DNA of 59,128 nucleotides, taken from contig ONKY01000027.1 in assembly GCA_900318585.1 (NCBI GenBank), positions 1 to 59,128 of the forward strand. Direction: 5' to 3'. This DNA is from an uncultured Prevotellaceae bacterium. Its GTDB lineage: Bacteria > Bacteroidota > Bacteroidia > Bacteroidales > Bacteroidaceae. The first letter of the stretch is position 1, and the number at the start of each line of letters is the position of its first letter. The notes beneath the pieces are model-generated. The model had not been told where the DNA came from and ran no database searches. It saw only the letters and a program-made list of their open reading frames with translations. Positions 1 to 9,179 of the stretch are shown piece after piece. A program made the position numbers and the translations under genes.

Positions 1-504
1 GGTGAGCTCCAGATAACGGGTACCCTTAGCAACGGTACCATAGAGTGTACCAGTCTGTGAACGAAGACCCTTACCCAGGTCCTCAAGACCAGCACCGATA
101 GCCAGACCGCCCTCAGAGAAAGCACTCTGTGTACGTCCGTAGACAATCTGCAGGAAGAGCTCGCGCATAGCGGTATTGATAGCGTCGCAAACGAGGTCGG
201 TGTTCAGCGCCTCAAGGATGGTCTTGCCCGGCAAAATTTCGCTTGCCATAGCGGCAGAGTGAGTCATACCCGTACAACCGATGGTCTCGACGAGAGCCTC
301 TTGGATAATGCCGTCCTTCACGTTCAGGCTCAGCTTGCAGGCACCCTGCTGAGGTGCACACCAGCCGATGCCGTGGGTGTAGCCCGAAATTTCCTTGATT
401 TCCTTAACTGCCACCCACTTGCCTTCCTCAGGGATGGGAGCAGGTCCATGGTAAGCGCCCTTGCAAACGCTACACATGTTTTCCACTTCTTTTGAATAAA
501 TCAT
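1..504 (-). CDS. Iron-sulfur cluster assembly scaffold protein, NifU-N-like (partial, C-terminus off window)
   Basis: The first 168 residues are present; the gene runs off the left edge. The start is the ATG at 504, giving MIYSKEVENMC. A Cys cluster near the N-terminus, GWCAPQQGACK and the segment ETIGCTGMTHSAAMASEI match what I recall of the Bacteroidetes/Firmicutes NifU N-terminal-like scaffold that sits beside the 'GGGtGRT' protein. Family knowledge suggests it holds a transient Fe-S cluster in the cytoplasm; the exact client is unknown. The partner would lie to the left and is not visible. A TAnnTTTG promoter lies about 55 bp upstream and the next gene is divergent. Sure of the family, less so of the role. 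Confidence 0.8.
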   Translation of the reverse strand, partial: MIYSKEVENMCSVCKGAYHGPAPIPEEGKWVAVKEIKEISGYTHGIGWCAPQQGACKLSLNVKDGIIQEALVETIGCTGMTHSAAMASEILPGKTILEALNTDLVCDAINTAMRELFLQIVYGRTQSAFSEGGLAIGAGLEDLGKGLRSQTGTLYGTVAKGTRYLELT

Positions 505-558
505 TGATAATAAAACATTTAAATGTTAAACAACTTGATATTTCCGAATTCTGACCTA

Positions 559-589
559 CAAAGTTACTCGTTTTTCGTGAACCTTACAA
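559..589 (-). promoter_or_regulatory. Promoter of Fe-S scaffold gene
   Basis: On the minus strand TAACTTTG (559-566) is the -7 box and TTG (587-589) the -33 box, 20 bp apart, as in the Bacteroidetes primary-sigma consensus. Between this and the start codon, 514-527 is a perfect 14-bp palindrome (AACATTTAAATGTT) in the leader. Confidence 0.7.
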
Positions 590-645
590 GTCTTTTTCTG
601 TCCATTTAGATATTATTAACATCAAAAACGGCTAATTGTGTATGA

Positions 646-666
646 TGAATTGTGAATTGTGAATTA
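646..666 (+). repeat. Heptamer repeat, three units (21 bp)
   Basis: TGAATTG, TGAATTG, TGAATTA in direct tandem. It overlaps the -33 region of the following promoter. It belongs to the class of 7-bp tandem blocks seen elsewhere in the window, including inside genes. Confidence 0.75.
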
Positions 667-681
667 TGTTTTGTATTTTTG
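650..681 (+). promoter_or_regulatory. Promoter of C_GCAxxG_C_C gene
   Basis: TTG at 650-652 and TATTTTTG at 674-681, 21 bp apart, about 20 bp before the ATG at 700. Transcription from here makes the longer reading frame starting at 652 unlikely. Confidence 0.6.
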
Positions 682-699
682 CAACTCGATATTGCAATT

Positions 700-1188
700 A
701 TGACAGAACAAGAGTTAGAAAAACGGGTAGAGCGTGCCGTGGACAACTTCATGGCAGGCTATGGCTGCTGCCAGAGTGTGGTAGCTGCCTTTGCCGACCT
801 CTACGGCCTCGATGACACCTTGGCCAAGAAGGTGGCAGCAGGCTTCGGCGGCGGTGTAGGACGTATGCGGATGATGTGCGGTGCAGTCTCGGGCATTGTC
901 ATGCTCGTAGGGTTGGACTGCGGTCAGACGGAGGGCAGCGACCGCGAGGGTAAGTCGGCCTGCTACAAGGTGGTTCAGGAGCTCCTGGCCCAGTCGAAGG
1001 CCGAAAACGGCAGCCTCATCTGTGCAGAGATCTTAGGGCTGAAAGGTTACACGAAGGCTCCCAACAGCTATGAGGCCTCAGCGCGGACGGCCGAATACTA
1101 CAAGACCCGCCCCTGTGCTGCCAAGGTCGAGAGCGCCGCACGCATCTTCGCCGAGTACCTCAAGGGGAAGCACACCTACCACACGTAG
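700..1188 (+). CDS. C_GCAxxG_C_C family protein (putative redox protein)
   Basis: 162 residues from ATG 700, chosen because it follows a promoter and begins a typical MTEQELEKRVERAVDNF. The family signature is visible: a Cys pair in GYGCCQSV, then GGGVGRMRMMCGAVSG, then Cys in GLDCGQ, SACYKVV, SLICAEILG and RPCAAKVESA. Members are small cytoplasmic Cys-rich proteins, often annotated as putative redox-active proteins; no reaction is established that I know of. Its 3' end overlaps the convergent GH35 gene by 13 bp, so both stop codons lie inside the other gene. Confidence 0.85.
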   Translation: MTEQELEKRVERAVDNFMAGYGCCQSVVAAFADLYGLDDTLAKKVAAGFGGGVGRMRMMCGAVSGIVMLVGLDCGQTEGSDREGKSACYKVVQELLAQSKAENGSLICAEILGLKGYTKAPNSYEASARTAEYYKTRPCAAKVESAARIFAEYLKGKHTYHT

Positions 1189-3581
1189 ACTTTGAAGTCC
1201 TTGATGCTGCCTGGTGCACCCTGTTCGGCTCGTGGCAGGTATTCGAGGGCTTTTACTGTTTGTTCAGAGCCGAGGTCGATAACCAGCAAGTGTGGAGTTT
1301 GGGCACCCTTCTCTGTCTGCCAGTAGGTAGACTCCTGGAGGTCGAACACCTTGTCGCCCAGGTTGTTGCCTGCCTCATCCTCGCTGTTGGCATACTTCGT
1401 CTTCCAAGGTTCACGAGAGAGGCGTTTGCCGTCAGCCCCTTGCAGGTAGAGTTCGGCAATGGCTACGCGGTCGTTGGGCTTCTGGGTAGAGAGTACCTCG
1501 ATGGCGAGGTAACGGCCTTTCTGCGGAGTGGTGAATTGGAAGGTCTGCCAGCCGTTGCCGGGCTTGGCGGTGACGGTTCCGGCGGGTGAACCGCTGGACA
1601 CACTGACGGGCGTTGCGCTGTTGAGGTCGGGCTTGTCACCGATGTTGTTGTGCTTGTTGCTCTTCTCGAGTTGCAGCTTGTTGAGCTCAGGCTCGGCCTG
1701 CCCCCAGACGATGCGTTCCTTCGGACCGACTACATCGAGGACAATCACTTCGTTCTTGCCTTTCTTCAGCCAGCAGCCAGGCACGTAGAGCGTCTGCTGC
1801 GGGCCTATCGACCAGATACGGCCCATAGCGTGACCGTTCACCCAGACCTGACCCTTGCCCCACGTCTCGAAGTTGAGGAAGGTGTCGCCCACCTTCGAGA
1901 GGTTGAAGTAGCCACGGTAGTAGCCGATGCCTTCGGGCTTCACTTCCACGCTCTTGCCATCACGGAAGTGAGGCATCACCTCCACACATCTGTAGTGTGA
2001 ACCCAAGGCATTCTTGGCTGACTCGTAGTCGTCTTGCAGGCGAGCCTTGAACCACTGAAGGGGCTTCCATATTATTTCGTTGTTGTCAATCTCGGCAGTG
2101 ATGATCACGTCGCTGACAATGCCCTTGAAGTCCTTGATGGCACGACCGAAATTGATGCGGCCCATGCCTTCAACGAGGATCATCAGATGGTCGCCTTTCT
2201 TTACTGCCGGAAGTTTCAATGTCTGTTCGTTCTTCACACGATCCACCTTGCCAACGAACTTGCCGTTGATGAATACTTGAGCATAATCGTGGGCTTCAAG
2301 CTGCATGATACTCTGCACGGGAATTTCAGGCAACTCGGTAACGTACATCATCGATCCCCAGCCAAAGTCCATCTCCTCGAATGTCATCAGACCGCCCTTA
2401 ACGGCAATGCTGTCGCAGCTGTAAAACAGCGGTGCGAACTCCGTCAACTCAAACTTGGGCACAGTGATAATCGGCATGGGAGCCTTCGGCACGGCAGGCA
2501 TCTTCTTGCCGTCGTTGTATTTCTCCATCATCTTGCGCAGTTCCCAGAACTTCGGGGTGGCAAGTCCCCACTCGTTGATGGGCGCATCATAGTCGTAAGA
2601 GGTAACGTCGGGGGCAAAGCCAGGAGAGTTGGCACCTGCCCAATGACCGAACGAGGTTCCTCCGTGAGTCATATAGAGCGAGAAGCTGATGCCTTTCGAC
2701 AACATTTCATCCATACCCTCCACCATATCCTTCGCTGGGCGTGTCTCGTGACGGGCGCCCCACTTGTCGAACCAGCCGCTCCAGAACTCAGAGCACATTT
2801 TGGGGGCATTGGGACGTAGCTCGCCTAAGCGGCGGAACTGGTCGTCGATGTTGGCACCAGTACCGAAGTTCATCGTCCAAGTGAGGTCGTCGAGGCCGTT
2901 CTTCTCAAAGTTTGAAGACCAGTCGCACTGGAAGAGTGACAACTCCTTGCCGTAAATGCCACGCAGACAGTCGCGAATCTCGCTGACGTAAGGCTTATCC
3001 TCGCCATACGAGCCGTACTCGTTCTCCACCTGAATCATGATGATGGGGCCGCCGTTCTGGATGGTCAGCGGCTTGAGCTGCTCGCCCACCTTCTCCTCGA
3101 AGATTTTTACGCGCTCCATAAAATAAGGATCGCGCTCGCGGAGCTTGATGTCCTTCTTCTTCAGCAGCCACCAGGGCAGGCCGCCCATCTCCCATTCGGC
3201 GCAGACGTAGGGACCAGGGCGCACGATGACGTAGAGGCCGTTCTTCTGGGCAATGCGGCAGAACTCAGCCACGTCGTTGTTACCCGTGAAGTCGAACACG
3301 CCTTCACGCTGCTCGTGGATGTTCCAGAAGATGTAGATGCAGACGGCGTTCATGCCGAGTGCTTTGCACATTTTTATGCGGTGCTCCCAGTAGGGACGGG
3401 GAATGCGGGGATAGTGTACCTCGGCAGCCTTCACGATGAAGGGTTTGCCGTTGAGCAAAAAGGTCTTGTCGCCCGTAGTGAACGTGCCGGGCTTGTTGAC
3501 TGCCTGTGCGGGCGCTGCCATCAGCAGCACAGCCGTCAATGCCAATAGGAATTGGGTGGTTCGTTTCATCATACTCGCCAT
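1176..3581 (-). CDS. Beta-galactosidase, glycoside hydrolase family 35, exported
   Basis: 801 residues. A signal peptide (about residues 4-27, ending PAQA) is followed by a GH35 TIM barrel: HYPRIPRPYWEHR, GPYVCAEWEMGGLPWWLL, the acid/base Glu188 in VENEYGSYG and the nucleophile Glu265 in SEFWSGW. Further beta-sandwich domains follow, and the last 150 or so residues resemble an F5/8-type discoidin domain (YLAIEVLS, VIDLGSEQTVKALEYLPR). It should release terminal beta-galactose from glycans in the periplasm or at the cell surface. ATG 3581 gives MASMMKR; the ATG four codons later is an equal choice. No SusCD genes adjoin it, so it stands alone. The intergenic region upstream holds a composite repeat. 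Confidence 0.9.
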   Translation of the reverse strand: MASMMKRTTQFLLALTAVLLMAAPAQAVNKPGTFTTGDKTFLLNGKPFIVKAAEVHYPRIPRPYWEHRIKMCKALGMNAVCIYIFWNIHEQREGVFDFTGNNDVAEFCRIAQKNGLYVIVRPGPYVCAEWEMGGLPWWLLKKKDIKLRERDPYFMERVKIFEEKVGEQLKPLTIQNGGPIIMIQVENEYGSYGEDKPYVSEIRDCLRGIYGKELSLFQCDWSSNFEKNGLDDLTWTMNFGTGANIDDQFRRLGELRPNAPKMCSEFWSGWFDKWGARHETRPAKDMVEGMDEMLSKGISFSLYMTHGGTSFGHWAGANSPGFAPDVTSYDYDAPINEWGLATPKFWELRKMMEKYNDGKKMPAVPKAPMPIITVPKFELTEFAPLFYSCDSIAVKGGLMTFEEMDFGWGSMMYVTELPEIPVQSIMQLEAHDYAQVFINGKFVGKVDRVKNEQTLKLPAVKKGDHLMILVEGMGRINFGRAIKDFKGIVSDVIITAEIDNNEIIWKPLQWFKARLQDDYESAKNALGSHYRCVEVMPHFRDGKSVEVKPEGIGYYRGYFNLSKVGDTFLNFETWGKGQVWVNGHAMGRIWSIGPQQTLYVPGCWLKKGKNEVIVLDVVGPKERIVWGQAEPELNKLQLEKSNKHNNIGDKPDLNSATPVSVSSGSPAGTVTAKPGNGWQTFQFTTPQKGRYLAIEVLSTQKPNDRVAIAELYLQGADGKRLSREPWKTKYANSEDEAGNNLGDKVFDLQESTYWQTEKGAQTPHLLVIDLGSEQTVKALEYLPRAEQGAPGSIKDFKVYVW

Positions 3582-3773
3582 GTTTTTGTTTTAGGTTATG
3601 CAAAGGTAATTATTTTATTTGAATTCCCCAAACTTTCAAGGAAGAATTCACAAAAATCTGTTTTCTCCCTTCCGTCATCATGATTCATTTTTAATTTTTC
3701 TTTCTCTTTTTTCAATTACCTACACAAATATAGCAAGAAAGCCCGATAAATAAAGTGTATTAGCTATGTTTTT

Positions 3774-4037
3774 ACCTACACTAAACCTACACTAAACCTA
3801 CATTTTACCTACACACTACCTACATTGTTTCCCCATTTTGGAGCAACCTCTGTTCTTCCTAAAGCGCCACTTTGGAATCATAAAGCACCGTTTTAGGATT
3901 GTAAAGCACCGTTTTTCGTTCAATACTCGGTGCTTATTTCCCAATACTCACCGTTTGTTTATCAATTTTCTGAATGTAGGTAGTATGTAGGTATTATGTA
4001 GGTTTAATGTATGTTATATGTAGGCATTATTCAGGCT
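3774..4037. repeat. Composite repeat R1: inverted 11-mer arrays flanking a 21-bp tandem array
   Basis: This fills most of the gap between GH35 and fur (3582-4138). Left arm 3774-3828: five 11-bp units beginning ACCTACA. Right arm 3972-4037: six 11-bp units carrying TGTAGG, the reverse complement; 3792-3827 and 3973-4008 pair at about 32 of 36 positions. Between them, 3857-3961 is five 21-bp units (starts 3857, 3878, 3899, 3920, 3941) with a core like TAAAGCACCGTTTTAGGA; 3836-3856 may be a decayed sixth. Units 4 and 5 have diverged. Apart from this repeat I see nothing functional here. Confidence 0.8.
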
Positions 4038-4138
4038 AACTTCTTGGATACAAGCAGATTTATACGAATTATATGTATGTAGTTCGGCATTTAAGAGTAA
4101 AAATGTGTTTATCCGCACTTAACGGTGCCCGTTCTACC

Positions 4139-4564
4139 CTATTGCTTCGCTGCGCACTCTGGGCAGAGACCTTTCACCATGTAGTTGATGCTGGTCATCA
4201 GGTAGCCGTCGGGCAGGCTGACGGCAGGGATGGGCGTAGCTGGCAGGCAGAATGTGCGTTGGCAGCGCTCGCAAAAGAAGTGTACGTGCTGGTCGTCGTC
4301 CTCCTGATGGTCGTCGTGGCTGTGGCACAGCTCGTAGCGCACGCCGTCGCCGCCGTCCTCGATGACGTGGACAAGGTGGTGTTCGCGAAACAGGGTAAGG
4401 GCACGGAACACGCCGCTCTTGTCAATTGACAGAATCTTGTATTCCAGTTCGGATAACGACATTGGCCGCTCTGCAGCGGCCAATGCCTTGGCTACGACAA
4501 TGCGGTTAGCCGTCGGCTTGATGTCGTGCGCCGTCAGCAGCGCCTCAATCTCTAAACTCTTCAC
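4139..4564 (-). CDS. Fur-family transcriptional regulator
   Basis: 141 residues. N-terminal winged helix (ALLTAHDIKPTANRIVVAKAL ... MSLSELEYKI...SGVFRALTLFREHHLVHVI), a His/Asp-rich stretch (HSHDDHQEDDDQHVHFFCERC) and two CxxC pairs (CERC, CPEC) that would hold a structural Zn. Fur, Zur and PerR cannot be separated by eye. Its targets are unknown. The start appears to be GTG at 4564, nine bases after the trpS stop, so the two genes probably form one transcript. The start lies inside a block of heptamer-like repeats (4551-4578: TCTAAAC, TCTTCAC, TTATCAC, TTCTAAA on the plus strand), so the first codons may derive from a repeat. Confidence 0.85.
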   Translation of the reverse strand: MKSLEIEALLTAHDIKPTANRIVVAKALAAAERPMSLSELEYKILSIDKSGVFRALTLFREHHLVHVIEDGGDGVRYELCHSHDDHQEDDDQHVHFFCERCQRTFCLPATPIPAVSLPDGYLMTSINYMVKGLCPECAAKQ

Positions 4565-4573
4565 TTATCACTT

Positions 4574-5737
<1,164 letters not shown>

Positions 5738-5759
5738 TCAAAGGGAAAAAGTGAGGATA

Positions 5760-5999
5760 TTACTTGTATCGGAGAATTCCAATGATGATGAGCAGATAAC
5801 CCGCCAGGCAGAGCATCGGGGCGGCGACAACTCTGCGGAATGAGAAGATGTCGGGGTTGAACGACTGGCTGTTGCTGCCCGTGCCTGACATCAGAATATA
5901 GCCGATGACAATGAGGATGCAGGCGGTAAGAAGCAGGGGGTGGGGGACATGTAGCAAGAGACGGTTAGTCTTGCTTGAGGTTTTCGATGTATTGTTCAT
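5760..5999 (-). CDS. DUF3098 family small membrane protein
   Basis: 79 residues with two predicted membrane helices (about 21-39 and 59-76) joined by SGTGSNSQSFNPDIFSFRRVVAAP. The motif FNPDIFSFRR followed by a hydrophobic helix is what I recall of DUF3098, a Bacteroidetes-specific inner-membrane family of unknown function. It overlaps the end of the DUF2723 gene by 35 bp in another frame, so the two are translated from the same message. Confidence 0.75.
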   Translation of the reverse strand: MNNTSKTSSKTNRLLLHVPHPLLLTACILIVIGYILMSGTGSNSQSFNPDIFSFRRVVAAPMLCLAGYLLIIIGILRYK

Positions 6000-8900
6000 A
6001 TTGTTTGCTGTATTGATGAATGATTTCTGTACGGTTAAACTGTGCGGCTACGGTGAGTGCCTTGTGCATGGTCTGTGTCCAAATATAGAGTGAATAAGCG
6101 GAGCCTTGCCGACGCTGGGGGCTGATGGTCATAATCCACGAAAGCCACTCGTCGGAACGGCGGAGCAGGTTACTGACAATGGCATCTCCATGCGTCGGCT
6201 GGCCGGCCTGGTAGTAGCAGTAAGCCATAGAAAGGGCTGCTTCGGTGTAAGGCACATTCTCCGGCGGCATCTCCTGCTGCCATTTCCTGCAAACGTTCTT
6301 CGCCCTTTTGATATCGCCCTTTTGGAGCAGCGAATCGATGAGCACACCCATGATGAGCTGGTGGGTGTTTGCCAGGCGCTTCACGTCCTCATCCACATAG
6401 ATGCCCTGTGTGCTGAGGCCTCCAAAACGGAAGCGGTGCATCACGTTGTCGTAAAGCCGCTCTACGTCCACGTGCTGCTTTGTGGCAGTAGGCGAGACAC
6501 GGTAGGCAAGACCTTCGAGCACCAGATGGTCGCGGAGGAACGACAGGATGTCGGAGCCCAAGCTGACAGAGAGGTAGACGGGGCGTTTCCAGTTTGCGTG
6601 TGAGAGCATTTCCAGCACCATTAACTCGTTCTTATACAGGACCTTCTTCTCTTTCAGCGATATGGTCATCGTGCCCTGAGGGCTCGTGATGGTGACGCTG
6701 TCAGTCGGTATGCATTGCATCTCCGGTTGGTCGCTGAGCACCCACTTGCTGATGATGTTCTTCAGTTCAAACGGCTCCTCGCCCAGCAGTTCCTTTGCCT
6801 CTTCAGGATGTTGCGCCATCAGGGCCTTCACCTCTTCCTTCAGCTCCGGCCGGATGGGAATCAATTCGCGCCGTCCTTCCTGGTAATCCTCGTGACGCCA
6901 GCTGATGGGTAGCGCCGGGGAGTTATATGCCGGCCGCTTCATCTGGTCGATATACCAGTCGGTCTGCAGGTATTCCATGTTGCAGTTGCGGGCATCGGTG
7001 CGCACGCCCTCTACCTCTTGGTTGTACCAAAGGGGGAAAGTGTCGTTGTCGCCGTTGGTTAGGATAATGGGCTTCCCCTGCCGCTGCATACTCTCCAAGT
7101 AGTTGGCGCCGAAGTCACGGCAGGTGTAACGTCCGGAACGGTCGTGGTCATCCCATGTCTGCGAGGCCATCTGGAGGGGAACCGCCAGACAGGCGAGGCT
7201 GACGATGCTGACTATGACGGTTTTTCCTGACATTCCAGTTTTCCCAGTTTTTCCTGACAAACGGGAAATTCCTAACAATCCGGAAACAGCGTCGCAGAAG
7301 GCTGCTACGCCCATTCCTATCCAGATGGCAAAGGCATAGAACGAGCCGGCGTAGGCATAGTCGCGCTCACGTGGCTGGAGCGGCGTTTGGTTGAGGTAGA
7401 CAACGATGGCGAGGCCCGTCATCACAAACAGCAGCGTCACCACTAATAATTGCTGACGTCCCTTACGCCCCCGGTACCACTGCCAGACGATACCCGCCAG
7501 GCCGAGTAGTAGCGGCAGGGCGTAGAACACATTGTGGCCTTTGTTCTCCTTCAGATCAGACGGCAGTTTCTCCGTGTCGCAGCCCAGTAGCCAGTTGTCA
7601 ATCCAGCGGAAGCCCGTTATCCAGTTGCCGTGTTCTGACTCGCCATTGCCCTGGATGTTGTTCTGTCGTCCCACAAAGTTCCAGAGGAAGTAGCGCCAGT
7701 ACATGAAGTTCACCTGATAGCTCAGGAAGAAGCGCAGGTTCTCAGCCATGGTAGGCAAGCCATCCTCTTTCTTGACGCTTCCCATCCACTCTTCGTAAGC
7801 TTTGGCGTGTCGCTCGGAGTGCATCCGTGGGAAGAACATCTTTTCCTTGTATACGTATTTGATGTCGTGGCGCGTCACCTCGTAGCGCTGTTTCGTGGTG
7901 TCTGCCGAAGGACGGTAGATGGCCTTGCCCTGTTTCTGCTTGGGAACCATGTAGTCACCATTTGCTGTATAGTCCAGCTCACTGCAATAAGCGGGGCCGT
8001 AGAGTAGCGGTGTTTCTCCATACTGCTCACGGTTCAGGTAGCTGCCCAACGAGAAAATATTGGCGGGCGCATTCTCACACATCGGCGTATGAGCATTGGC
8101 ACGGATGAAGATGACACCATAGCTGCTGTAGCCTGCCAGAATCATCAGCAGACAGGCAATCGACAGCCTGAAAACTCTGTGCCGCGCCCTGTAATAGACG
8201 GGGAGCAGGATACAGGGAACAAGGAGTAAGAAACAGACGAGCCCCGTGTTGTATGGGCAGTCCAGGACGTTGGTAAACAGCAGTTCGAACCAGCCACCCA
8301 CCATCACCACACCGGGTATGAGTCCATAGAGAATGACTGCTACCAGAAGACCGCCTGCCAAGAGCGTCTTCACCATGCCTACCCATGTAACCTGCTTAGC
8401 CTGACGGAAATAGACCACGAATGACATGGCGGGCAGGCAGAGCAGACAGAGCAGATGAACACCGATAGACAGGCCCGTAATGTAAGCAATCAGGATAATC
8501 CACCTGTCGCTGCGCGGGCTGTTGGCCTCATCGCTCCATTTCAGGATTAGCCAGAACATGAGAGCTGTCAGGAAGCTGGAAAAGGCATAGACCTCGGCCT
8601 CGACCGCTGAGAACCAGAAGGTGTCGCTGAAGGTGTAGGCCAGTGCCCCTACTATACCGCACGCTTCTATCGTGATGACCCTTGAAAGGGAATAGGTAAA
8701 AGTGAAAAGTGAAGAAATTCTTAATTCTTCACTTACAAGGTGTGTGATGGTGAGAAACAGGAAGAAGATGCAGCCCGCACTCAGGAGTGCCGACAACAGG
8801 TTGACCATCAGTGCCACGTGCGATGGGTCGCTGGCCAGTTGGGAAAACAAGTTGGCTGCCAGCATAAAGACGGGTGCACCAGGCGGATGTCCGATCTCTA

Positions 8901-9045
8901 ACTTGTAGCCGCACGCAATGAATTCAGGGCAGTCCCAAAGACTGGCCGTCGGCTCTACGGTCAGACCATAGACTGTGGCGGCAATGGCAAAAACGAGCCA
9001 TGCCACGCAGGTGTTGATTTTTGAAAAGGTTTTTTCTTGTATCAT
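5965..9045 (-). CDS. DUF2723 family polytopic membrane protein (GT-C-like)
   Basis: 1026 residues from ATG 9045; the longer frame to 9072 uses TTG and lies in the -7 box. Many membrane helices fill the first 330 residues and another group lies near 520-640. Conserved DUF2723 segments are visible: ASLWDCPEFIACGYKLEIGHPPGAPVF near residue 35 and QPRERDYAYAGSFYAFAIWIG. The C-terminal third is soluble with TPR-like helices. The family is placed with GT-C glycosyltransferases that use lipid-linked sugars at the outer face of the inner membrane; a protein-glycosylation role is inference. Two repeat blocks sit in frame: SEELRISSLFTFTYSLS (8707-8734) and SGKTGKTGMSGKT (7219-7263). Confidence 0.85.
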   Translation of the reverse strand: MIQEKTFSKINTCVAWLVFAIAATVYGLTVEPTASLWDCPEFIACGYKLEIGHPPGAPVFMLAANLFSQLASDPSHVALMVNLLSALLSAGCIFFLFLTITHLVSEELRISSLFTFTYSLSRVITIEACGIVGALAYTFSDTFWFSAVEAEVYAFSSFLTALMFWLILKWSDEANSPRSDRWIILIAYITGLSIGVHLLCLLCLPAMSFVVYFRQAKQVTWVGMVKTLLAGGLLVAVILYGLIPGVVMVGGWFELLFTNVLDCPYNTGLVCFLLLVPCILLPVYYRARHRVFRLSIACLLMILAGYSSYGVIFIRANAHTPMCENAPANIFSLGSYLNREQYGETPLLYGPAYCSELDYTANGDYMVPKQKQGKAIYRPSADTTKQRYEVTRHDIKYVYKEKMFFPRMHSERHAKAYEEWMGSVKKEDGLPTMAENLRFFLSYQVNFMYWRYFLWNFVGRQNNIQGNGESEHGNWITGFRWIDNWLLGCDTEKLPSDLKENKGHNVFYALPLLLGLAGIVWQWYRGRKGRQQLLVVTLLFVMTGLAIVVYLNQTPLQPRERDYAYAGSFYAFAIWIGMGVAAFCDAVSGLLGISRLSGKTGKTGMSGKTVIVSIVSLACLAVPLQMASQTWDDHDRSGRYTCRDFGANYLESMQRQGKPIILTNGDNDTFPLWYNQEVEGVRTDARNCNMEYLQTDWYIDQMKRPAYNSPALPISWRHEDYQEGRRELIPIRPELKEEVKALMAQHPEEAKELLGEEPFELKNIISKWVLSDQPEMQCIPTDSVTITSPQGTMTISLKEKKVLYKNELMVLEMLSHANWKRPVYLSVSLGSDILSFLRDHLVLEGLAYRVSPTATKQHVDVERLYDNVMHRFRFGGLSTQGIYVDEDVKRLANTHQLIMGVLIDSLLQKGDIKRAKNVCRKWQQEMPPENVPYTEAALSMAYCYYQAGQPTHGDAIVSNLLRRSDEWLSWIMTISPQRRQGSAYSLYIWTQTMHKALTVAAQFNRTEIIHQYSKQYEQYIENLKQD
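7219..7263 (-). repeat. Nonamer tandem block inside DUF2723 gene
   Basis: Five 9-bp units on the plus strand: GGTTTTTCC, TGACATTCC, AGTTTTCCC, AGTTTTTCC, TGACAAACG. They encode a Gly/Ser/Lys/Thr stretch (SGKTGKTGMSGKT) between two hydrophobic segments. Confidence 0.65.
8707..8734 (-). repeat. Inverted repeat inside DUF2723 gene
   Basis: Perfect 10-bp arms (AAGTGAAGAA and its complement) around 8 bp, in frame. It resembles the GTGAA-type heptamer blocks found elsewhere in the window. Confidence 0.65.
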
Positions 9046-9069
9046 ACGTTTGCAGTCGTTTAACGGTTG

Positions 9070-9100
9070 CAAAGGTATGAAGAGAGCTAATCATGACCAA
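9070..9100 (-). promoter_or_regulatory. DUF2723 promoter
   Basis: TACCTTTG (9070-9077) and TTG (9098-9100), 20 bp apart, minus strand; 24 bp before the ATG at 9045. Confidence 0.75.
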
Positions 9101-9105
9101 AAAAA

Positions 9106-9137
9106 CTGTCTGACATTTGTCTGACATTTGTTTGTCA
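9106..9137. promoter_or_regulatory. Possible operator: repeated TGTCTGACA-like sites
   Basis: TGTCTGACATT occurs twice in direct tandem and then once as TGTTTGTCAG, just upstream of the DUF2723 -33 box. Each unit contains the small palindrome TGTC-T-GACA. The placement suits a regulator binding site, but no regulator is identified. Confidence 0.4.
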
Positions 9138-9179
9138 GGAAGCCTAACTTCCTGATTCTTAGTTGAAAAATGACTGCTC

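Noticed and set aside
9046-9072. Upstream TTG start for the DUF2723 protein
   Set aside because: The TTG lies inside the -7 box; ATG 9045 is in a better place.
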